This document shows, one piece after another, positions 55,389 through 64,000 of a stretch of DNA of 64,000 nt. Every line of letters starts with the position of its first letter. Positions within the stretch are counted from its first letter, which is position 1. Position numbers and translations under genes: made by a program. The notes under the pieces are model-generated. The model made no database searches. It saw nothing but the letters and a program-made list of their open reading frames with translations, and was not told the DNA's origin. The DNA is from Limnephilus marmoratus. Lineage: Eukaryota > Arthropoda > Insecta > Trichoptera > Limnephilidae. Location: contig OU862919.1 of NCBI GenBank assembly GCA_917880885.1, positions 50,071,058-50,135,057 on the forward strand. Direction: 5' to 3'.

Positions 55389-55536
55389 GGGAACGTACCC
55401 ATACTACGTGACCCATTCACGAGAGGGTCTTCAAAATACCACGCTTGGTCGCAATGACCGGCGGGGGGCTTAGGTTTTTAGTCACCGGGGGGTTAAAAAT
55501 TGCAAAAAATGGGTCACGTGGTCTGGGTACGCTCCC
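55389..55536. repeat. C/G-run MITE with TIRs
   Basis: GGGAACGTACCCATACTACG, TGACCCATT faces AATGGGTCACGTGGTCTGGG, TACGCTCCC. The centre has GGCGGGGGGCTTAGG and CCGGGGGGTT. Confidence 0.8.
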
Positions 55537-56085
55537 GATTATAATAGGTCAGTTGCTACATAAAACTGAAATAATCACAGAACGTAAAAAACGACCTCAA
55601 ATATTTGATGAATCATTCAATTTTTTTGAAACAACCCGTCCTTGGTTTAGTAAAAATTGTGGATTGTACCTACCTACCGGTTCCTTAATATTCAATACAA
55701 CAAAGTGTTTTTAATTTTCCCATAATATCTATGATGTAGGTAGGGTTGTTTGTGGCTTATTAAGGAGTAGAATTTTTTTGTTTTGCAGAAATTCGAATGT
55801 AACGTTGTCATTTGGTAATTCAGCGCCACTTTGTTTTTGAAAGGTCCGTGTTAAACTCCGATTCGAGGTGCGTTTCAGCTTTCTATCAAATTGTAAAAAA
55901 GCTGACCAGATAGTTGTGCTCTTCTGCTGATCTCAATTTGTTCAAAATTATGCTGAAGAGGTATTAGAGAACCTTTCAACTTTCAAAAAGGGCAAAATGG
56001 CGCTGAATGGTTATTTGATGGTGATAGGTGAATTTCTGCAAAACAACTGGGAATCGTATAATTGTTCATTTATTTTTTTTTTCAG
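55537..56085. other. No gene seen
   Basis: Two similar sentences of sequence (AACGTTGTCATTTGG...CAGCGCCACTTTG near 55,801 and its inverse CAAAATGGCGCTGAATGG near 55,993) form a loose inverted repeat. No gene. Confidence 0.45.
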
Positions 56086-56500
56086 GTTCTCCATAAAACA
56101 GTTATACACCAAATTATTACGGAGAAGATTACAAAATTTAATATAAAAAAAGTCCAAGGGGGCAGTTTCACTATGTTGAGACGTATGTCAAAAGATAGTT
56201 ACTGAAATCTCTATAGGTAACATTGAAGATGTCGATGCTCAATGCAGAATCGTTAAGCAGTTGAATTGCTCTGTTTAATGGCGTATTCTGAAAGGAAGAA
56301 GTTATCGCTTTCGGAGCATAAAAAAGTGCGTGGGATCTCCCACGAGTATAAGCGTTAGGGACATATAGGTTAATCTCCTTCAACATAGGTGGATTCAGTA
56401 CAGTACCGGATATCAGCTTAAAAAAATGTTTCCCCGAAAATATTTTTCGGTGGGCTTTTAAGGTATTAAGATCGAGCATTCCTGTTAAGAACAACGATGG
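56086..56500 (-). pseudogene. LINE-B RT C-terminal fragment, copy 2
   Basis: The minus-strand frame 56,494-56,171 reads SGKHFFKLISGTVLNPPML, INLYVPNAYTRGRSHALFYA, FQNTPLNRAIQLLND and IDIFNVTYRDFSNYL. It is longer at its N-terminal side than copy 1 (LDLNTLKAHRKIFSG), and the two share the 3' UTR start (GGAGAAGATTACAAAATT-like). It represents the last ~100 residues of a CR1/jockey-like LINE polyprotein. No catalytic region is present, and the copy is 5'-truncated and presumably inactive. Confidence 0.7.
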
Positions 56501-58190
56501 ATACAGGAATGGTTAGTATGTATATTCCCTCATATACAGGTGACGCATAAACCTTTTTTAAACATAATATGATGTACAAATTCGTAGGGAAAGCCAATCA
56601 ATAGCTCAAGTCAGATTTAAACTCTTATTAGAAGCATAATAGTGATATAAACAATTTTAAATACATTTGATGTATAGATTTTACCTAAACCGATGATAAA
56701 AAATATGTAGGTGAGTTATCAAAGCGCTAGCGGATCTGAAAACTATCAATGCAATGTGAGGAAAGTAATGAAAATTGATTAAAAGGTTCAGAATAGTTAA
56801 AATAACAGTTTATTAAGTTTTAAAATAAACAGTCAGCGGCCGAGAATTCACAAATATGTTCTTACGATAATACAGGGCGGTTCCAATGAGATAGATTGAC
56901 TATTCTCCGTACCAGCTTTTTAAAATAATAACTCAATATCAATTTTATTTCATTCAAAATTTGCTTTAAATTTGCCTACACTCAAAAGTGATGATACAAC
57001 TATTAAAATGATGTACTTTTTGTAATTATTTTATTATCATAAGTATTTATAATTTTTCAATAATGTCTAAGCAAAATAAGAATGTAAAAAAACTTAAATA
57101 TATTAGTTTGTAAGACCGTAAATAAATAGCCGAACTGAACTATTTTCGTAACAAAACACGCGCGGATCTTTTTTTAATGATTTTATTTAAACTAAAATAA
57201 AAAATTCTGAAAGTAGCTTTCCCAGATAATTTATTGATTTATTTTACTGCATGATTATATGATTTGAAATGTGTGTTGTATAATACAAAATTTAGTTTGA
57301 AAATTTAACAAATAAACAATTAAAAAAATAATTAATTTACGGTAAAACCTTATTGTACTAAAGATAAACATATTTTCTCAAAATTTAAAACACAGCTTTA
57401 CTAGATAAAATAACAGGCATTCGAAATCAATTTATATTTTTTTGTGGAAAAGAGTCAATACGTCTAAAATATGATTTAAAAATGAAACATTTCCGGTTTT
57501 GTCTGGTTATTTCCTGCATTGTTATATACTGCAAAGGTAAATCTCGTTTAATTTGTCATCATCAACTTAAATTCAAGAAAAATATAATTAAAGAAAAGTA
57601 CGTAAGATATAAAATAACAAAATAGATAATAATAAACACCGTAGGAAAAACAATAATTATATTATTGTTATGAACGCAATTTAATGTTATGTAGGTAGGT
57701 AGGCACCCAAAGGGTGCTCACTAGAACTATTAAAAAGCTATCTGTGCAAGTGACCAAAAGAAGAACTAACTAAAAATACTTAGGTTTTTCTGCATAACTA
57801 CAAGTAGCGGCCCCCCTGAATGCAGAGATAAGCCAAGTACATATGCCACCTGAAAAGGTTGTACGAATATATTTGCTTAGTTTAAATACATATGAATAAT
57901 AATAATATTCAAATTGTTGAATGATTACGACAAAGCATCATGTGAATTACCGTCATAGTCATAAGTCTACTAGCAACCATCTTAGTTGATTGGTACCTAT
58001 TCAAGTTAGTTGCTGACATTTTGCAGCCTCCGTGACCCGCTGGTTAAATTGTAGTAGGCACCTATACATTATTATAACATGTTTTATCCAGTTAAATTAG
58101 GTACAATTCATCTTTATTTACTTTTGAACAATATTCACCATCTAAAGTAATTTCTAGTCTTTTAACCCCTCAGGCCTCGGGCCTATTTTG
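56501..58190. other. No gene seen
   Basis: AT-rich. TACAGGGCGGTTCCAA at about 56,872 loosely mirrors GGGCCACCCTGTAC at 58,854, so it could be the left end of the Tc1-like element below. The match is too short to call. Confidence 0.4.
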
Positions 58191-58197
58191 TCGGAAG

Positions 58198-58743
58198 TTG
58201 GAGTTAAAGCCAAATGATACCGATCTTCGACTTAATTTTGCCAATGTGATGCTGGAACGTTTTGACAATTTTTTCAAGATAATGTTCAGCGAGGAGGCCA
58301 ATTTCCATATCAATGGCTATGTTAATAAACAAAATTGCCGGTATTGGTCTGAAAATAGAAGAAGAAGAAGAAGACCCCCCGACAGAAGCATCAACGTCCC
58401 TTGCATAGCCCGAAGGTCATTGTGTGGCTGCAATATCAGCTAGGGGTATCATTGGCCAATATTTCTTTGAAAACGAAAGGAGAGTTGCTATGACAGTGAA
58501 ATCTAAGAATTATTGTCAGATACTTGTGATATGTGTCATTATTTTTTGTGGGGTTACTTAAAATCAAGAGTCTATGAAGACAATCCGACAACAATAAATC
58601 AGTTAAAACAAAACATTGTACGGGAAATTAACGCCATCCCACGGGCAACTTGTCAACGTGTTTTTGAGAATTTTCGAATCCGCCTTAGACAATGTCAACA
58701 GGCTGATGGAGCTCACTTGGACAATATAATTTTTAAAATTTAA
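58198..58743 (+). pseudogene. Tc1/mariner-superfamily transposase remnant with internal deletion
   Basis: The frame at 58,198-58,443 carries RFDNFFKIMFSEEANFHING and YVNKQNCRYWSEN, the first catalytic block of insect Tc1/mariner-type transposases. The expected D in 'FSDEA' is E here. After the stop at 58,441, GIIGQYFFENERRVAMTV is still readable. A deletion then removes the second catalytic block. From ~58,525 CHYFLWGYLKSRVYEDNP, QNIVREINAIPRATCQRVFE and LRQCQQADGAHLDNIIF give the C-terminus. A GAAGAAGAAGAAGAAG run at 58,360 has expanded within the gene. A candidate right end GGGCCACCCTGTAC lies at 58,854. Non-functional. Confidence 0.85.
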
Positions 58744-58899
58744 TGTCATTAAAATTTCCATTTATTGTAGTTTTTGAAAATATTAATAAAACTAGTCTGA
58801 GTTCTACCATTATTTATTTATTGTTAATTGAAACTAGGTATACAGTTATTTAAGGGCCACCCTGTACAACACACAATTCAAATAGGCTCGGAATAAATT

Positions 58900-60750
58900 T
58901 TAGGCTCGGAATTGTCCCTGATCATTTAAAAATAGGATGTATCACTCCAATACATAAATCGGGAGACAAAACTCTGATATTAAACTACAGACCAATCACT
59001 CTGCTAAACTCACTATCTAAACTTCTAGAAAAAGCCATGAAAAAAAGATTACTTGCGTACCTTGAAAAACACAACCTGCTCTCAAGCCGCCAATTTGGAT
59101 TTCGTGCCAAAATGGGTACAGAAGATGCTTTATCAGAATTAACCAACTACATAGTGAAAAGCATAGATGGCGGATCAAAGGTGATAGGGGTATTCTTAGA
59201 CCTAGCAAAAGCTTTCGACACTATTTCGCATAACTTACTACTACAAAAACTCAAAAATATCGGTATAACTGGTCAACCGCTAAAATGGTTTGTCAGCTAC
59301 ATTGAAAAGAGACAACAAATAGTAAAAATAAATAAATACAGCAGTGACAAAGCAGATATCAGGTATGGAGTACCGCAAGGCAGCGTCTTGGGTCCCATAC
59401 TATTCCTCATTTATATAAATAGTCTAACTGAGATAAACCTAGGAAAAATTGAGTACAAAGTAATCAGTTATGCAGACGACACTGCAATTTTGTTCAAGGC
59501 ACAATCATGGAAAAGGTATTCAAAAACACAGAAACAGGGATGACTGTAGTAAATAAATGGCTACATAATAATCTACTAACACTGAACATTTCAAAAACAA
59601 AATATTTAACTTTTAGCAAAACAAAGGCTGGTCAACCACATAGCCAACCACAACTACATCTTAACCCCTGCACCAATATTTCGTCAAATAACACATGCTG
59701 TACTTGTGACAAAATTGTTTATGCAGACAATATTAAATATCTAGGTTTAACTGTTGACCATAAACTAAAATGGGATCTCCATATTAATATATTATCAAAA
59801 AAAATACGAAAATTATCATACATCTTCAAAACAATACGAAACATCATGTCATTAAATCAACTAAAAAATATATATTTCGCACTCTGTCAAAGTATTTTAA
59901 CATATGGAATTTCAGTTTGGGGAGGAGCAGCAGATACTTACCTCAATTCTCTTAAAATAAATCACAAAACAATAATTAGAATTATGTTTTATAAACCTTA
60001 CCAACATCCGACGGAACAGCTAATGATCAAAAACAAATTACTAGACGTAAATAAACTATTCATAAGGAAGATCATTTACAAAAACTGTATCAAAACTTCA
60101 CATCTCCACATACCTCACTCGCAAAACACAAGAGCAAAAATTAATAAGCACTTTCAAGTTCCCCATATCAAATCAACTTTTGCAAAAAAACACGAATCTT
60201 ACCTAGCACCACACATTTTCAATACCTTCCTAACACAAACAAAAACTTACGTCACCCCAAATAATTTGAATTGGCTTTTCAAAAGATTTGTAATATGGTT
60301 GAATGAAAAGGAAAGAACAGACATTCAAAATATTCTAAATAAATAACATTTCATACAAGTTCTCACGAAATTATATAATATTCAAATAAAACAAATACGA
60401 GAAACTGCAATTTTGCAATATTAATTATTATGATTAATTATTAATTATTACTTCTATTATGTAACCGCTATATTCAACTGTCACAAAATTTTAATTTACT
60501 TTTATCTAAAAAACAAAGTATGTATGTAAATATTTAATATACCAATATATAATTTATCTTTTTTATCTTTTTACATACATATATATATTTGTTTAAATAC
60601 ACACATTTCTTTTGGAACAAACATAATATGTGATTTACTCGCCTCGGAACAGACTTTGTCTAGTGAGGCGGGTAAAAGAAAAGAAAACAATGTAAATAAC
60701 CATGAAACTAAATAAACGCCCGGGTTGCCGGCACTGAAACTGAACTGAAA
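58900..60750 (+). mobile_element. Second jockey-like LINE, 5'-truncated (LINE-D)
   Basis: Starts inside the RT domain at about 58,902 and ends after a ~400-bp 3' UTR in a repetitive GAAACTGAACTGAAATCATG tail near 60,750. A hairpin CGCCTCGG ... TGAGGCGGG lies at about 60,641-60,672 in the 3' UTR. It differs in sequence from the LINE at 5-10 kb but has the same RT architecture. Confidence 0.85.
58902..60346 (+). pseudogene. LINE-D reverse transcriptase, one frameshift
   Basis: The frame open from about 58,902 shows GIVPDHLKIGCITPIHKSGD, NYRPITLLNSLSKLLEK, SSRQFGFRAKMGTEDAL, the first catalytic D in FLDLAKAFDTISHNLL, YGVPQGSVLGPILFLIYIN and the SYADDTAILF active site. A one-base loss near 59,510 shifts the frame, so the first ORF ends at 59,543. 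The second (59,507-60,346) continues with VVNKWLHNNLLTLNISKTKY, IKYLGLTVDHKLKWD, ALCQSILTYGISVWGG and a C-terminal tail to 60,346. The endonuclease and ORF1 are missing by 5' truncation. The RT motifs are complete, so decay is recent. The break is seen directly and the clade is inferred. Confidence 0.92.
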
Positions 60751-61640
60751 TCATGTAATCATTCAGAAAATACATCAATTAATTATCTAGGAAAGCTATG
60801 TAGTCCAGTCAATGAATGGTCAGAGGTGTAGAGTGCGTGAGCAGGAACCAAAGCGATTCCTTCAGAAACTTGTTAGGGTGCTTAGGGTGAGAACATAGTA
60901 AAAGTTCCGACGTCTAGGTGGTGAGTTAAGGGGGTGAGGGGGGGAAGGTCCCAATTTTCGGGTTTCCGTTTACATCTCGAAAACGGTGAGCCGCAGAGGA
61001 AAACGGCTTTAAAACAAGTAAAAGCTCATAAAATTATCTACAACTTTTATTCTGTACGTAATTTACGAAATCCCTGCCGTTTTTGGAGTTACACGCTCCA
61101 CAAATGTAGATATTTTCGAAGAAAATCATTTTACCTCACATTTTTCATCAAACGAAATATCGTCTAAAATATTGACCATAGAAAGAAATTTATTTAAAAG
61201 AAGTTGTAGAAAATTTAATTAACTTTTAGAATATAAATATATACATATGCAAATTAATCTCCAACCAGTAAATATTTAAAGCAATTTTAAGTTTTTCCGT
61301 AAAATGTCATTTTCAGAAAAGCTGTTTTTATCTTAATACCGACACAAAACTTTTGTTTGTTCACCTAATAATATGTTTGACCACACTTTAAAGCCAGTTA
61401 TTAAATAAAGAAGATAAAAATCATATTACTTGAAAAATTTTAAATTGTATTTTATAATGATAATGATGATAATCTCATGATAATTTAATCATTTGATCAT
61501 AAAATTATAAACCTCATTATTATCACTGTTCTCAATAGCATCATGTTACACTATCCTCTTTTATGTAGATTCACGTTTTCATCCTCTTTGGACGTCAGGG
61601 TCCTGGCAAGCATTGTTCATCCATGGCATCATCATTCTCA
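60751..61640. other. No gene seen
   Basis: AT-rich with no recognised domain. TTTCGGGTTTCCGTTTACAT and AAAACGGTGAGCCGCAGAGG near 60,957-61,000 are unassigned. Confidence 0.5.
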
Positions 61641-61689
61641 GTAGTGGATGATTCTTGCCGAATGGTCTCTACGTAGTGTTCATCGTCGT

Positions 61690-61870
61690 CCTCGGCAACA
61701 GGAACGCCATTGAGGCATCTCTTTTGGCAGTGAAGGCACGCTGCAGAACAGGTCAGCATTGCTTTTCGGCATCAAATAAAATTTATTTGCCACGCCGGGA
61801 TTCGATCCCGCGACCTTCGGTATGCGAGACAAGAGCCTTACCGCTGTACTACGACGGCCGTCGAATCAAA
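61690..61870 (-). repeat. tRNA-derived SINE (R7)
   Basis: Minus strand: a tRNA-like head with A-box GTAGTACAGCGGTAAGGCTC and B-box GGGATCGAATCCC, T-stem GCGGG/CCCGG, then GGCGTGGCAAATAAATTTTA. No pairing acceptor stem is seen, so it is SINE and not tRNA. The full length is uncertain. Confidence 0.7.
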
Positions 61871-62203
61871 AATCGATGTCGAATCGATGATCAAAAAATA
61901 ATTACAAAAGTACATAAATTTAATAGTTTTATCATCACGCCTTTCAGCATTTTTGGATGTAGGTATAAATTAGATCAAATTTAGAATGAAATAAAATCGA
62001 TGTTGAGTTATAATTTTAAAAAGGTGGTACTGAGAATAATTAATCTTTCTCATTGGAACAGCCTTTTTATATATATATATAGGTATATACATATAGATTT
62101 AGAGATAATTTAAGAAGAAATAACCAGACACAATCGGAAATAGTCATTTTTAAATTAAGTTCTAGACGTATCTTTTTTTCATGATTTAGAAAGATTATTT
62201 TAT
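61871..62203. other. No gene seen
   Basis: AT-rich with a short (TA)n run at about 62,074. Confidence 0.5.
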
Positions 62204-62790
62204 CTTTTTTTTACATTAACTCCACACAGGAGGCCCTGAGGAAAATAACTTCTCTCAACTTCTTCTTCTGTCATCTTTGAAGATGCTGTGTGCTTTTTGA
62301 GGAAAGGAAGGAGTGAACACGGGTCTTGAAGAGACCCATGTTGTAGGAGGGAGGAAACACAGAGGCCGGCAAATCGTTCCACAGCCGAGCCGTTGAACTC
62401 AAGAACGAGTCATAGAAATGACCCGTTCTCATACGACTAATGTCAACCGTGTACAAATGTTGGGCGCGTGTTTGGCGTGTTTTCCGACTATGCACCGGTG
62501 CCGAGGGGATCAATGACGCTAGTTCCTCGGAGCATCTTCCATTGTAATACCGGAAGAACAAGGACAGCATTCCCACCTGACGCCTGTGCTCTAAAGATTG
62601 CAGTCCGTCTGTTAAGATGGGAGAATCTATCAAACGGACCGTCCGTTTCTGCACAGAGTCAAGGGTTTTTTTAAGGTATTTTGGTGCTCCAGACCAGAGG
62701 TGGCTGTCAAATTCAACCGTGGGGCGCACTTGCGATTTGTACAAGGTTAGCAGTTGTGTACTATTAAAGTATCTACGGGCCCTGTAAAGT
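62204..62790 (-). mobile_element. LINE-C 3' end, 5'-truncated
   Basis: The A-tail (T-run at 62,204-62,212), a ~58-bp 3' UTR ending CTCCTGTGTGGAGTTAATG, then the RT C-terminus upstream. The last ~100 bp match the R1 tails, making LINE-C the likely source of R1's 3' end. Confidence 0.85.
62271..62744 (-). pseudogene. LINE-C reverse transcriptase C-terminal region
   Basis: The open frame of 157 codons reads YKSQVRPTVEFDSHLWSGAP, KKTLDSVQKRTVRLIDSPIL, LEHRRQVGMLSLFFRYYNGR, CSEELASLIPSAPVHSRKTR, FYDSFLSSTARLWNDLPASV and FPPSYNMGLFKTRVHSFLSS. It ends at TGA 62,271-62,273. This is the end of the RT and the basic tail typical of CR1/L2-type or related LINEs. The catalytic palm is lost by 5' truncation. 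The frame itself is intact, so this insertion is fairly young. A second, more decayed copy lies at 14,206-14,430. Confidence 0.88.
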
Positions 62791-63054
62791 ACGCCCGGTT
62801 TCTGAGAGGCTAACTTAACTATAAGATAAGTTTAATTTTTTTTTTAATTACAATATTAGTTTATTTTTGTTACAATAAGGTTATAACGTTGGTCTTTAGC
62901 AGTTTTTTTTTAAATTCCAAACAAAATATTGCATTATACTACACACATTTCAAATTGTAATAATCTATCCACAGTAAAATAAATCTATAAAAATATTTTA
63001 GAGAGCTATTTTTCAGAATTTTAATTTTAGTTAAAAAATAAAAATAAAGTGTAA
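62791..63054. other. No gene seen
   Basis: AT-rich link. Confidence 0.5.
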
Positions 63055-63310
63055 TTCACACGCGATAGAAGTGCTTTCTTTTGCCTATTTATTTTAGAGT
63101 GGTTTGAAGATTTGATATTGATTTACAAAAACAAAAAAGTTTTTTTTTTGGATTTCGTAGGATCGAACCTCCGTCCGCTGAATTTCTCTGGCCGCTGAGA
63201 TTTGCGACGCACTATACCGCTGCGCTATGGGACGCGCTCAGTGAGGCGCGAATTTACGCATTATATTCCGACGAACCGTAAAAAGTGAAGTTCTGTAATT
63301 ATATCAGTAT
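63055..63310 (-). repeat. R6 tRNA-derived SINE
   Basis: Minus strand: the tRNA-like head has A-box ATAGCGCAGCGGTATAGTGC and B-box GGAGGTTCGATCC, then an A-run (T-run at 63,140-63,150), AAATCTTCAAACCACTC and a tail near TCTATCGCGTGTGAATTAC. A decayed sister copy is at 54,432-54,680. Confidence 0.8.
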
Positions 63311-64000
63311 AGGCAGTTGCTTCATAAAACTGAAATAATCACAGAACTTGAATAAAACTTACACAGAGCTTGAAAATTATCTTCTAGCTTAAATTGGCTT
63401 CAGTTATTTTCCTAGTATATAAATCTTATAAATCCTTTTCACTATTCACCCATCCCGTCTTCCTTAGTTCCTTACATAAGCCCGTACACATATTTTAGGC
63501 AAAAGAAAATATCGTGTTTAAAGAGTCATCGTGTTGAACCTGTGATGAATGCCAACCTCCAACCTACGAGAAGCCTACAAGAATTTTTTTTATGGTTTAA
63601 ATATTATATAGAGAAAATGGTACATTCGGCGACATCTGTCCGAGCAGTTGGGAACTATCACAGAAATCTGCATAGAGACTGGAGCGAGGGAACCCCCATA
63701 TCATAGCTGTCTCGAGGACAAAGGAAGTTTGGATTCTGCCAATGAGGGAGTGGATAAGGCGATTAAAAATAATTTGAACCAATCAGAGAAATTATAGGCG
63801 TGTATCGTTTTAGTGGGCTTTGATCAGATTGAGCGGCCTTGAATTCTTTCCCACAGGAACGAAAGTTCAACGAACGGAATTGTAAACAGAACTAAAGACA
63901 AAGAGCTGGAGGATTATTGACTCCGGGTCGTGTTTACATAAGACGCGATCGGGAACTGGAGATTTTGGGTGCCTAAAGTTTAAACGGAAACACAAAAAAA
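63311..64000. other. No gene seen
   Basis: Unassigned sequence to the window end. No domain in the short frames. Confidence 0.5.

Noticed and set aside
61795..61860. Possible tRNA gene (GCA-type loop)
   Set aside because: No pairing acceptor stem; tail and context are those of a SINE.

Overview
The window is AT-rich eukaryotic DNA, almost certainly from an insect. BEL/Pao, jockey-like, RTE and mariner elements, Helitron fragments and tRNA-derived SINEs lie side by side. The repeats (Helitron ends reading CAGCTAG before T, a 'GGAGGAGGTTCTCAATTCG' motif near 31,670, GTAGGTAGGTACC runs) resemble lepidopteran or hemipteran genomes, but I cannot assign a species. I found no convincing host gene, true tRNA or rRNA gene in 64 kb. 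Nearly every supported feature is a mobile element or a relic of one.

Layout. 1-2,830: 3' half of a BEL/Pao retrotransposon with three frameshifts. 3,643-4,000: foldback. 5,035-10,460 (minus): a jockey-like LINE with gag-like ORF1, an unusual open but catalytically decayed second endonuclease ORF, and endonuclease-RT ORF2. 10,536-10,900: a Helitron-ended repeat carrying a heat-shock-type promoter on the minus strand, repeated at 45,385-45,873. 13,141-13,859: an RTE fragment nested in a repeat called R1 here. 17,563-20,788: a DNA transposon with ~550-bp composite terminal inverted repeats (TIRs), a TTA target duplication and a broken XPG/PIN-like nuclease gene (Academ-like). 36,948-37,998: a Helitron then a TA-flanked MITE. 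38,084-41,919: a 3.8-kb foldback built from ~500-bp modules. 44,257-45,198: a decayed mariner. 50,200-50,704: a transposon ORF cut by a hAT-type MITE. 58,198-58,743: a Tc1/mariner relic. 58,900-60,750: a second jockey-like LINE. 62,204-62,790: the 3' end of another LINE.

Interspersed families, named only for this report: R1 (retroposon whose 3' hairpin tail matches the LINE at 62.2 kb), R2 (unclassified, with GGGGAAGGAGATGGG-like runs), R3 (tRNA-derived SINE, often as head-to-head inverted pairs), R4 (inverted repeat), R5 (foldback MITE), R6 (tRNA-derived SINE), C-run MITEs and several non-autonomous Helitrons.

The items most worth following are the LINE with a duplicated endonuclease ORF, the modular foldback at 38-42 kb, the heat-shock-promoter repeat ending like a Helitron, the Academ-like element, and the R1/LINE tail sharing. 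No homology search was possible. Family names rest on motifs read in the translated sequence, and boundaries on terminal repeats and target duplications read by eye.
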